Assembly (NCBI RefSeq): GCF_024228315.1
Contig: NZ_CP100454.1
Location: 744,001-808,000 of the forward strand
Origin: Halomarina pelagica
GTDB lineage: Archaea > Halobacteriota > Halobacteria > Halobacteriales > Haloarculaceae
Reading direction: 5' to 3'
Length of the DNA: 64,000 nt
This document shows, in pieces, positions 57,058-64,000 of this stretch (position 1 is its first letter; the number at the start of each line of letters is the position of its first letter). The notes below the pieces were generated by a model that was not told where the DNA came from, did no database searches, and was given only the letters and a program-made list of their open reading frames with translations. Position numbers and translations under genes: made by a program.

Positions 57058-58056
57058 TCACTCCCCCCCGTCCTCCAGTCGCGCGACCACCTCGCGCACC
57101 CGCTGGGCGTCCTCGGTGGGCACGACGAGCACGCGGCCGTCGTAGGCCGCGACGGTGAGCCCCTCCACGCCGACGACGCTCACGTGGCTCCCCTCGTCGG
57201 TGGCGATCACGCAGTCCTCGGCGTCCAGCGTCAGGGCGTTCCCCGCGACGACGTTGCCCGCGGCGTCGGGGTCGCCGACGCGGGCGAGCGCGTCCCACGC
57301 GCCGAGGTCGTCCCACTCGACGTCCGCGGGGACGACCGCGGCGTTCGAACAGCCCTCGAGGATCGCGTAGTCGACGCTCACGGGCTCGACGAGGCGGAAC
57401 CCGCGCTCGGGCTGGCCGGCGTCGAGGCTCTCGACCAGCGGGGCGAGGTCGGAGCGCCGGGCTTCGCCGAGGAGCGCCTCGGGCGTCCACGCGAAGACCC
57501 CCGCGTTCCAGAGGAAGCCGTCGTAGACGTAGCGCTCCGCGGCGTCCGCGTCCGGCTTCTCGAAGAAGCCCGCCACGTCGAAGTAGTCGCCGCGGTCGGT
57601 CCCCGGTTTAATGTACCCGTAGCCGGTCGCCGGTCGGTCGGGTTCGACGCCCAGCGTGACGAGCTTCCCCGTCTCGCGCGCCGCGCGCAGGGCGCGCTCG
57701 GCGGGGTCCGCGAAGCCGTCCCCGACGCGGTGGTCGCTCGGGAGGTTGAGCAGGACGCACTCGCCCGCCTCCTCGCGGACGCGGTGGGCGGCGTAGACGA
57801 GCGCCGGGCCGGTGTCGCGCCCGGCGGGCTCGACCAGCACCTCCGCGTCGGGCGCGTGGTCGGGGACGAGGTCGGCGTACTCCGGCCTCGTGAGGACGTA
57901 CGTCGCGTCGGCGAGCGGTTCGACGCGCTCGACGGTGCGGGCGAGGAGGGAGCGCTCCCCGTCGAGCGCGAGGAACTGCTTGGGTCGCTCGCGGGAACTC
58001 GCCGGGTAGAGGCGCGTGCCGACGCCGCCCGCGAGGACGACGGCTATCGTGTCCAT
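57058..58056 (-). CDS. Mannose-1-phosphate guanylyltransferase-type nucleotidyltransferase
   Basis: Makes GDP-mannose or a related NDP-sugar for glycans. It has 332 residues. The N-terminus has LAGGVGTRLYPASSRERPKQF, the ManC signature. Further motifs are LLNLPSDHRVGD, GYGYIKPG, FFEKPDADAAERY, WNAGVFAW and VDYAILEGCSNAAVVP. There is no fused isomerase domain. ATG 58056 follows CTTTGTGATC by about 27 bases. It is convergent with ptfB; fructose-6-phosphate could feed its pathway, but no isomerase is nearby. Confidence 0.88.
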   Translation of the reverse strand: MDTIAVVLAGGVGTRLYPASSRERPKQFLALDGERSLLARTVERVEPLADATYVLTRPEYADLVPDHAPDAEVLVEPAGRDTGPALVYAAHRVREEAGECVLLNLPSDHRVGDGFADPAERALRAARETGKLVTLGVEPDRPATGYGYIKPGTDRGDYFDVAGFFEKPDADAAERYVYDGFLWNAGVFAWTPEALLGEARRSDLAPLVESLDAGQPERGFRLVEPVSVDYAILEGCSNAAVVPADVEWDDLGAWDALARVGDPDAAGNVVAGNALTLDAEDCVIATDEGSHVSVVGVEGLTVAAYDGRVLVVPTEDAQRVREVVARLEDGGE

Positions 58057-58131
58057 GTCCGGGGGGTTCGGCGGCGGATCACAAAGGTCACTCGGCGGGC
58101 GCGCACGCTTCGGACGGATCGCCGCCCGCCC

Positions 58132-58416
58132 TCACCACGTCTCGATGCGCCCGTCGCGGATGTCCTCGACGCACCCTCGACAGTCCTGGTGGTCCGCGTC
58201 GTAGCAGTCGGGCCGCAGGCCGGCGTCGAGTTCGACGCTCCGCTTCTCGGCGTACCGGCGGCAGACGATCCGGGCGTTGCCCTCCTCGTCGATCGGGAGG
58301 TCGGCCTCGCTCGCGGCCCGCGCCGCCCGGTAGGCCTCCTTCGCCTCGCCGTATTGCCGCCCGGCCGCCCGGAGCTTCGAGCGCAGGACGAACTCCAGTC
58401 GCCGCCTGTTGCTCAT
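58132..58416 (-). CDS. Haloarchaeal protein, DUF7091-like (94 aa)
   Basis: MSNRRRLEFVLRSKLRAAGRQYGEAKEAYRAARAAS is a long basic helix, followed by IDEEGNARIVCRRYAEKRSV and a Cys-rich end (PDCYDADHQDCRGCVEDI). Four cysteines could bind one zinc ion. ATG 58416 lies about 26 bases after ATTTTGTCA (58439-58447), which decides the start over an in-frame ATG 19 codons earlier. Function is unknown. Confidence 0.65.
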   Translation of the reverse strand: MSNRRRLEFVLRSKLRAAGRQYGEAKEAYRAARAASEADLPIDEEGNARIVCRRYAEKRSVELDAGLRPDCYDADHQDCRGCVEDIRDGRIETW

Positions 58417-58518
58417 GCGTGCGGATTCGTGCGCGGGTGACAAAATATCGTCGTCCGCGGGGGAATCCGCCACGGACGGGTTCGGTGGACGAGCGCGGAC
58501 GGGGTGTCCGTTCGCTCG

Positions 58519-58947
58519 TCACTCCTGCCGTTCGTGGAGCGGGTGCCGTTTAATCCACCGGAGCGTCGACGTCTCGACGTCCCGCAGCACGTCGTAGGCG
58601 TGATCCGCGTGTTCGTGCGGCGTCGGATCACCCGCGTCGGGTGGCGGGTGGACGTGGTCGCGCACGGGTCGACCGTCGAAGGTATGCCCGTCGTGGCGAT
58701 GCCAGGCGCGCGTCCACCCGCCCGTGACTCCACGAACGTCCTCGTGGTACACCACGGCGAACTCCCCCGGCTCGCGCCAGTCGATCTCGTAATAGGCGGC
58801 GGTCACGTCGAGCGGGTAGTACGCGAGGTCGAACGCGGCGCGGGGACGTACCATCCCAGTCCGCGTGTTGATCGGTAGCGACGTCCGTTCGACGTGGTCT
58901 GCTCCCTGTAATCGCCGTTTTAGATCGAGGAGAAGTCCGCGGTTCAC
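58519..58947 (-). CDS. Haloarchaeal hypothetical protein (142 aa)
   Basis: Begins with GTG (58947), NRGLLLDLKRRLQGADHVERTSL, then RAAFDLAYYPLDVTAAYYEIDWREPGEFAVVYHED and a His-rich end (HVHPPPDAGDPTPHEHADHAY). The FDLAYYP and AYYEIDW strands suggest a small beta-rich domain. It has no motif that I recognise and no partner gene. Convergence with neither neighbour and the absence of a clear TATA box keep the confidence moderate. Confidence 0.55.
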   Translation of the reverse strand: MNRGLLLDLKRRLQGADHVERTSLPINTRTGMVRPRAAFDLAYYPLDVTAAYYEIDWREPGEFAVVYHEDVRGVTGGWTRAWHRHDGHTFDGRPVRDHVHPPPDAGDPTPHEHADHAYDVLRDVETSTLRWIKRHPLHERQE

Positions 58948-59146
58948 GCGCCCACGGAGACGATGGGCGGCGCGGCGGTGGGGAGCCGTACGGCTACCTC
59001 GACGCGGTGTGACCGGCCGACCGAGACGCCCGCTATCGACCGAGTGAGGCGCTCCCGTTCACTTTCACTCCGCTAGCGCAGGTTTTTATACCATCAGGAA
59101 CCAAGCGACGTACGTCTCCCACTGAAAACACGCGGAGACGGCAACC

Positions 59147-60073
59147 ATGACGGAACTTCGACAACACGCCGAATCGATACAGGCGCAGTTCTCCGACCAA
59201 CTGGATATAACGGTAGAGGAGGTGCAGACCCGCCTCGAGACGCTGGTGAACGACTACAAGGTCCCCGCCGAGGAGGCCCGCCGCTCCATCGTGAGCAGCT
59301 ACCTCGACGAGGCCGGGATGGACCGCGATCAGCTCGGCGGCGGCGGCAACGACCTCGTGCAGGTCGCCGACGTCGACCAGGACGAGCAGTGGATCGACGT
59401 GCGCGCGAAGGTGGTCGACCTGTGGGAGCCCCGCAGCGACGCCATCTCGCAGGTGGGCCTGCTCGGCGACGAGTCGGGCACCATCAAGTTCGTCTCGTTC
59501 ACGACGAGCGACCTCCCCGAACTGGAGGAGGGCGCGGTCTACCGCCTCGGGAACGTCGTCACCGACGAGTACCAGGGCCGGTACTCGGTGAAGCTCAACC
59601 GGACGACGAGCATCGAGCGCCTCGAGGAGGACATCGAGGTGGGCGACGACGCGACCGAGGTCGAGGGCGCGCTGGTCGACATCCAGCGCGGCAGCGGCCT
59701 CATCAAGCGCTGTCCCGAGGAGGGGTGTACCCGCGTGCTCCAGAACGGTCGGTGTAGCGAACACGGCGAGGTCGAAGGCGAGTTCGATCTCCGCATCAAG
59801 GGCGTCCTCGACGACGGGACGGACGTCCACGAGGTCATCTTCAACCAGGAGATGACCGAGGAACTCACCGGCATCGCGCTGGAGGAGGCGAAGCAGATGG
59901 CGATGGACGCGCTCGACACGTCCGTCGTCGCCGACGAGATGAAGGCGGACGTGCTGGGGGTCTACTACCGCGTGCGCGGGCCGACGCTCGGCCGCTACGT
60001 CCTGGCGAACGAGTTCGAACGCCTCGGGCCGGTCGATCCCGAGGCGGCGCTCATCAAGGCGAGGTCGATGTAA
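59147..60073 (+). CDS. rpa: Replication protein A (single-stranded DNA-binding)
   Basis: Binds single-stranded DNA in replication and repair. It has 308 residues. An N-terminal helical part (about 1-60, QFSDQLDITVEEVQTRLETLVNDYKV) is followed by two OB folds (about 75-160 and 165-290). A zinc-finger-like set lies in the second (C189, C194, C203, H206; CPEEGCTRVL, GRCSEHG). ATG 59147 is preceded by TTTTTATACC at 59083-59092, giving a leader of about 30 bases. The partner gene begins immediately after the stop. Confidence 0.93.
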   Translation: MTELRQHAESIQAQFSDQLDITVEEVQTRLETLVNDYKVPAEEARRSIVSSYLDEAGMDRDQLGGGGNDLVQVADVDQDEQWIDVRAKVVDLWEPRSDAISQVGLLGDESGTIKFVSFTTSDLPELEEGAVYRLGNVVTDEYQGRYSVKLNRTTSIERLEEDIEVGDDATEVEGALVDIQRGSGLIKRCPEEGCTRVLQNGRCSEHGEVEGEFDLRIKGVLDDGTDVHEVIFNQEMTEELTGIALEEAKQMAMDALDTSVVADEMKADVLGVYYRVRGPTLGRYVLANEFERLGPVDPEAALIKARSM

Positions 60074-60688
60074 ATGTCCGGAGCACCCACCCGCGAGGTC
60101 GCCCGCCGCGTCTTCGCAACCGAGTTCAACGACGCAGTGTACACGTTCAAGGAGTCCGACGAGGAGCGCGCCCCGGTCTACGCGCTGCTTCCCACCGGCG
60201 AGCGCGCCAACCGCGTGTTCATCGTCGGCACCCTCACCGAGACGGAGGACGTCGGTAGCGACAGCGAGTACTGGCAGGGACGGGTCGTCGATCCGACGGG
60301 CACGTTCTTCATGTACGCCGGCCAGTACCAGCCCGACGCCGCGAGCCACCTCCGCGAGGCGGAACCGCCGGAGTACGTCGCCGTCGTCGGCAAGCCCCGC
60401 ACCTACGAGACGGACGAGGGCGAGGTCAACGTCTCCGTCCGTCCCGAGTCCATCACGACGGTGGGCGCGGACACCCGCGACCGCTGGGTCGTCGAGACCG
60501 CGACGCGCACCCTCGAGCGCGTCGGGGCGTTCGACGACGGCGGCGAGTACGCTGAGATGGTCCGCGAGCACTACGGCGAGGACGGCGAGTTCGACGTCGA
60601 GCGCTACCGCCGCGCGGCGCTGAGCGCGCTGGAGGACCTCGATTCGGACGGTGAGGAGTCGGAGGCGGAACCCGAAGCCTCCGTCTGA
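60074..60688 (+). CDS. RPA-associated protein
   Basis: OB-fold partner encoded directly after rpa in haloarchaea (RPAP, COG3390 type). It has 204 residues. Landmarks are TREVARRVFATEFNDAVYTFKESDEERAPVYALLPTGERANRVFIVGTLTE and VDPTGTFFMYAGQYQPDA. The tail is acidic. The ATG follows the rpa stop with no gap, so the proteins are made together. In Haloferax and Halobacterium, such pairs act as one complex in DNA repair. Confidence 0.92.
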   Translation: MSGAPTREVARRVFATEFNDAVYTFKESDEERAPVYALLPTGERANRVFIVGTLTETEDVGSDSEYWQGRVVDPTGTFFMYAGQYQPDAASHLREAEPPEYVAVVGKPRTYETDEGEVNVSVRPESITTVGADTRDRWVVETATRTLERVGAFDDGGEYAEMVREHYGEDGEFDVERYRRAALSALEDLDSDGEESEAEPEASV

Positions 60689-60760
60689 GCGGCGCGCACC
60701 GCCGTCTCGATCACTCCCCGAGCGCCGCGGCGAAGCACCTTCCGACCGTCGGTGTACCCT

Positions 60761-61357
60761 CTAGAGGTTCTCCCGCTTCCGATCGATCGCCATCGCTATC
60801 TCGGGGTCGTCGACGGGGCCGATGATCCACGCGAGCGGTATCGGCTTCCGTTGGGTCCCGAGGTCCAACTTCGCGCGTTCGCCGAACTCGCCGCTCGTCG
60901 GCCGACGCTCGTTCGACGGGACGTCGACGACGATTCCCTCGGTGATGTAGCCGTAGATCGAACTTCGCGGGCCGCCGGCGTAGTACGCGACCCGATCGCC
61001 CGGCCGCAGTTCGGCGGCGTCCACGCCCGGCTCCGGGCCGTCGATGGACCACTCTCGCCCTTCTGCCTCGGGCGAGAGGTCGGCGACGTGTTTCCCCCGT
61101 CGGCACTCGACTCTGGCGTAGACCTCGTACCTCGCGATCTTCGCCCTCGGGTGGTCGTTCCTCCACCCGTCGAGCGCCTCCTCGACCGCGTCCCTCGTCA
61201 CTTCCTGCCGCGACGCGGCGTCGATCGTCGTCTCGCCGACGTGCGTCTCCTCGCCATCCGTCCGGTACGTGACGGCGAGGACGTACCACTGGCGGGCGTC
61301 CGCCTCCGCGACCTGTTCGAACGAGAGGCGCTGGTCGCCGACCTCGATCTCACCCAT
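60761..61357 (-). CDS. Hypothetical protein (198 aa)
   Basis: Starts MGEIEVGDQRLSFEQVAEADARQWYVLAVTYRTDGEE. The first half has an EALDGWRNDHPRAKIARYEVYARVECRR segment; the second has GDRVAYYAGGPRSSIYGYITEGIVVDVPSNERR, reminiscent of a small beta-barrel of the EVE/PUA kind, though the assignment is weak. ATG 61357 is chosen over ATG 61372 because GGAGGGG (61363-61369, read leftwards) is a ribosome site just before it. It is divergent from nothing and convergent with the RPA partner gene. Function is unknown. Confidence 0.6.
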   Translation of the reverse strand: MGEIEVGDQRLSFEQVAEADARQWYVLAVTYRTDGEETHVGETTIDAASRQEVTRDAVEEALDGWRNDHPRAKIARYEVYARVECRRGKHVADLSPEAEGREWSIDGPEPGVDAAELRPGDRVAYYAGGPRSSIYGYITEGIVVDVPSNERRPTSGEFGERAKLDLGTQRKPIPLAWIIGPVDDPEIAMAIDRKRENL

Positions 61358-61465
61358 TGTGTTCCCCTCCATTCACGACAAAATGTGTGAACATATTACT
61401 CGAATAGAGAGGTGGGCGTACAAGTCTTCAACGGTTCTTCCCGACCGTCCGCGTCGATCAGCCGC

Positions 61466-63106
61466 TCACCCGTCGAGCGGTTCGCCGAGCGCTCCGGCGA
61501 TCACGTCGTCCAGCGCCCCGCTCGCGACGAGCGCGTCGCAGGCGGCGACGTCCGGCCGGAGCGGGCGGTCGTCGTCGAGCGGCGGGACGACCTCGCGGAC
61601 CGCCCGGTAGGTCGCGCCCGTCCCGACGCCGTGTTCGAGCGCGGGGTCGACGAACTCGGCGGCCTGCGCGCCGCACAGCAGTTCGATGCCGACGACGGTG
61701 CGGGCGGCGTCGAGCGCGCGACGGGCGGCGAACGCCGCCGTCGCGCTCATGCTGACGTGGTCCTCCTGGTTCCCGCTGACCGGCGTGTTGTCGGTCGACG
61801 CGCGGCCGATCGCGCGGCACTCCGCGACGTGCGCCGCGGCGGTGTACTGGGCGATCATCAGCCCCGACCTGAGCCCGCTCTCGGTCGTGAGAAACGGCGG
61901 GAGGTGCGGCTCCTGGACGTGCGGGTTGAGCGTCCGGTCGACGCGGCGCTCCGAGATGGCGGCGAGTTCGGTGAGCGCGCCCGTCACGTAGTCGAGCCGG
62001 AGCGCGAGCGGTTCGCCGTGGAAGTTACCCCCGGAGACGACGTCGGCGACGTCGGTGCCGCTGGTGCGCCGGTCCACGCGGCCCGCCGGGAAGACGAGCG
62101 GGTTGTCCGTCGCGCTGTTGAGTTCGACCTCGACCGCCCCGCGGAGGTGGGCGACGGCGTCGCGGACCGCGCCGTGGACCTGCGGCAGGCAGCGGATCGA
62201 GTAGGCGTCCTGCACGCGGTCGCAGTTGCGGTGGGACTCGACGATCTCGGAATCGGCACAGAGGCGCTTTACGTTCGCCGCGCTGACCGCCTGTCCGGCG
62301 TGCGGGCGGACCGCCTGAACGGCCGCCTCGGCGGCCGCCGTCGTCCCCATCGTCACCTCGGTCGTGAGCGCGCCCGCCGCGTCCGCCGCGCGACAGAGGC
62401 GTTCCGCGTCGTGGACGAGCAGCGCCGCGATCCCCACCGTCAGTTGCGTCCCGTTGATGAGCGCGAGGCCCTCCTTCGCGCGGAGCGTGAGCGGTTCGAG
62501 GCCGACCGCCGCGAGCGCCTCGTCGCCCGGCAGGCGCTCGCCGTCCACGTCGCCTCGTGGGTCCTCGCGCCGCTCCTCCCCGCTCGACCGTTCGGTCGGA
62601 CGCCGTTCGACCCGCGCCGCACCCTCCCCGAGGAGCACGAGCGACATCTCCGCCAGCGGGGCGAGGTCGCCGCTCGCGCCGAGGCTCCCCCGCGAGCGGA
62701 CGACCGGGTGGACGCGCTCGTTGACGAGCGTCACGAGGTGGTCGACGACGACCTCGCGGACGCCGGAGTAACCCTTCGCGAGCGCGTTGATCCGCGCGAG
62801 GGTCATCGCGCGGACCTCCTCCGTTGTCAGTTCGCGCCCCGCGCCCGAGGCGTGGCTCCGGACGAGGTTCGTCTGGAGGCGATCGATCTCCTCCGGTGGG
62901 ATGCGCTCGTCAACGAGGTCGCCGAAGCCGGTGTTGATGCCGTAGACGGCCTCGCCGCTCTCGATCACGCTCTCGACGCGCTCGCGGGACGCCCTGATCG
63001 CCTCGCGCGCCTCGTCGGCGACGACGACGCGGGCGTCACCCCGCGCGACCGCGACCACCTCCTCGGGGGTGAGCGACGCGCCGTCGAGTTCGACCTCACC
63101 GACCAC
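61466..63106 (-). CDS. hutH: Histidine ammonia-lyase
   Basis: Removes ammonia from histidine to give urocanate, the first step of histidine breakdown. It has 546 residues. The self-made MIO cofactor comes from A144-S145-G146 in GSLGASGDLAPLA. GINTGFGDL and TDNTPVSGNQEDHVS are conserved. A charged insert of about 30 residues (about 172-202, RRPTERSSGEERREDPRGD) is not in typical HutH. GTG 63106 overlaps the hutI stop by 11 bases, so it is coupled behind hutI. Confidence 0.94.
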   Translation of the reverse strand: MVGEVELDGASLTPEEVVAVARGDARVVVADEAREAIRASRERVESVIESGEAVYGINTGFGDLVDERIPPEEIDRLQTNLVRSHASGAGRELTTEEVRAMTLARINALAKGYSGVREVVVDHLVTLVNERVHPVVRSRGSLGASGDLAPLAEMSLVLLGEGAARVERRPTERSSGEERREDPRGDVDGERLPGDEALAAVGLEPLTLRAKEGLALINGTQLTVGIAALLVHDAERLCRAADAAGALTTEVTMGTTAAAEAAVQAVRPHAGQAVSAANVKRLCADSEIVESHRNCDRVQDAYSIRCLPQVHGAVRDAVAHLRGAVEVELNSATDNPLVFPAGRVDRRTSGTDVADVVSGGNFHGEPLALRLDYVTGALTELAAISERRVDRTLNPHVQEPHLPPFLTTESGLRSGLMIAQYTAAAHVAECRAIGRASTDNTPVSGNQEDHVSMSATAAFAARRALDAARTVVGIELLCGAQAAEFVDPALEHGVGTGATYRAVREVVPPLDDDRPLRPDVAACDALVASGALDDVIAGALGEPLDG

Positions 63107-64000
63107 GCGCCACCTCCCCGTCCTTCAGGACGGTCTCGACGGGGATCGTGTCGAAGACGTACGGCACGTGGACGTGCGAGGGGGCGTCCACGACCGCGAC
63201 GTCGGCGCGAGCGCCCTCGCGGAGCGTCCCGCGGTCGTCGCGGTTCAGCGCCCGCGCGCCGCCGTCGGTGGCCGCGGCGACCGCCTCGGCCGGGTCGAGC
63301 CCCATCCCGACGCAGGCCAGCGTGGTCGCGAACCCCATGCTCCGGGCGTAGCAGTTCGGGTTGAAGTCGGAGGCGACGGCGACCGTCGCGCCCGCCGCCA
63401 GGAACGGCGCGGGGTCCGCGTACGCCGCGCCGAGGCCGAAGGCGGTGCCGGGGAGGAAGACGGCCGTCACGCCCGCCTCGGCCAGCGCGCGGGCGTCCTC
63501 GCGGGTGGCGTGCAGGAGATGATCGGCGCTGGCCGCGCCGACCGACGCGGCCAGCTTCGTCCCGCCGAGGTGCGAGAGTTCCTCCGCGTGGACCTTCGGA
63601 GTCAGGTCGTGCTCGATGCCCGCCTCGAGCACGCGCCGGGACTGCTCGACCGAGAATACGCCCTCCTCGCAGAACACGTCGCAGAACTCGGCGATCCCCT
63701 GCTCGGCGACGGCGGGCACCTGCTCCTCGGCGACCTCGGCGGCGTACTCGTCCGCGTCGTACCCCTCGGGGACGGCGTGCGCGCCCATGAACGTCGGGAC
63801 GACGTCGACCGGGTGCTCGGCGTCCGCCCGCGCGATGGCTTCGAGCATGCGAAGCTCCGTCTCGGCGTCCAGCCCGTAGCCCGACTTCACCTCGACGGTC
63901 GTCGTCCCGTGGGCGAGCATCGCGTCGAGGTGGCCGAGGAGGTTCGCCAGTAACGCCTCGTCGCTCGCCTCGCGGACGGCCCGGACGGTGCGGAGGATGC
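63096..64000 (-). CDS. hutI: Imidazolonepropionase (partial, runs off right edge)
   Basis: Hydrolyses imidazolone-5-propionate in histidine breakdown. About 301 residues of the C-terminal part are visible, from ILRTVRAVREASDEALL to VLKDGEVARGR; the full enzyme has about 410. Metal and substrate motifs are TVEVKSGYGLD, FMGAHAVPEGYD, FCDVFCEEGVFS, KVHAEELSHLGG and VAVASDFNPNC. The reading frame is open to the window end. It precedes hutH with an 11-base overlap, so other hut genes are likely beyond the edge. Confidence 0.94.
   Translation of the reverse strand, partial: ILRTVRAVREASDEALLANLLGHLDAMLAHGTTTVEVKSGYGLDAETELRMLEAIARADAEHPVDVVPTFMGAHAVPEGYDADEYAAEVAEEQVPAVAEQGIAEFCDVFCEEGVFSVEQSRRVLEAGIEHDLTPKVHAEELSHLGGTKLAASVGAASADHLLHATREDARALAEAGVTAVFLPGTAFGLGAAYADPAPFLAAGATVAVASDFNPNCYARSMGFATTLACVGMGLDPAEAVAAATDGGARALNRDDRGTLREGARADVAVVDAPSHVHVPYVFDTIPVETVLKDGEVARGR

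Overview
The window is a stretch of haloarchaeal chromosome (class Halobacteria; genus not determinable by eye). The evidence is very high GC content, acidic proteins, mostly leaderless genes with a TATA-like box 25-30 bases before the start codon, and archaeal or eukaryote-like information genes (RadA, RPA, FtsY, prefoldin, eIF6, L31e, L39e, LX, NMD3). Sixty-eight protein genes are called, plus a putative leader peptide and one tRNA. The M29 aminopeptidase (left edge) and hutI (right edge) are cut by the window.

Layout. 1-7.7 kb: M29 aminopeptidase, threonine aldolase, a 42-residue membrane protein with a double-palindrome promoter, an orphan CRISPR-like repeat, a phosphoesterase, a CDF metal exporter, a 0.8 kb repeat element, an Fe-S helicase and a 2H phosphoesterase. 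7.9-17.5 kb: the arginine cluster argG-argH, then lysW-argX-argC-argB-argD-argE-argF, that is, the LysW amino-group-carrier route to ornithine followed by citrulline and argininosuccinate. It is preceded by a 28-residue Arg-rich leaderless reading frame that looks like an attenuator leader. 18-26 kb: two membrane paralogues, a winged-helix regulator, a Tat-exported phosphodiesterase, threonine synthase, and a two-gene unit pairing an F420 (FrhB/FpoF-like) subunit with a siroheme nitrite/sulfite reductase. 26.3-32 kb: ftsY, pfdA, rpl18a, eif6, rpl31e, rpl39e, a ZIP transporter, thpR and a TPR gene sharing one symmetric promoter, and a DUF424 gene. 32-37 kb: sufS, a repeat element, an iscU-like scaffold, an IS1341-type tnpB element, an inverted-repeat element and radA. 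37-48 kb: PspAB-like gene, htpX, small zinc proteins, an NMD3-like protein, a second Fe-S helicase with a 300-bp duplication scar, and haloarchaeal proteins of unknown function. 48-57 kb: tRNA-Pro with a duplicated 3' end, a TRAM protein, a Tfx-type regulator, an atypical SDR, then glpR-pfkB and the complete fructose PTS ptfC-ptfA-ptfH-ptfI-ptfB. 57-64 kb: manC-type nucleotidyltransferase, hypotheticals, RPA and its partner, and hutH/hutI for histidine breakdown.

How genes work together. The arg cluster is nearly a full pathway with tight translational coupling (4-base and 1-base overlaps, GGAGGTG ribosome sites for internal GTG starts). The fructose cluster encodes its DeoR/GlpR regulator, 1-phosphofructokinase and every PTS component, with candidate operators at the two promoters. 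The minus-strand rpl39e-rpl31e-eif6-rpl18a-pfdA-ftsY run is a classic archaeal ribosome/translocation operon. SufS and the IscU-like scaffold form an Fe-S assembly pair now separated by a repeat element.

The most unusual non-coding content is a family of structured intergenic repeats (four composite copies at about 4.1-4.9, 17.6-18.05, 33.35-33.77 and 35.80-36.19 kb). Their loop hairpins differ in sequence but keep perfect pairing, and a conserved core shows a compensatory base change. A second repeat family has copies at 13.4 and 39.95 kb. All calls come from reading the sequence; no database search was possible.
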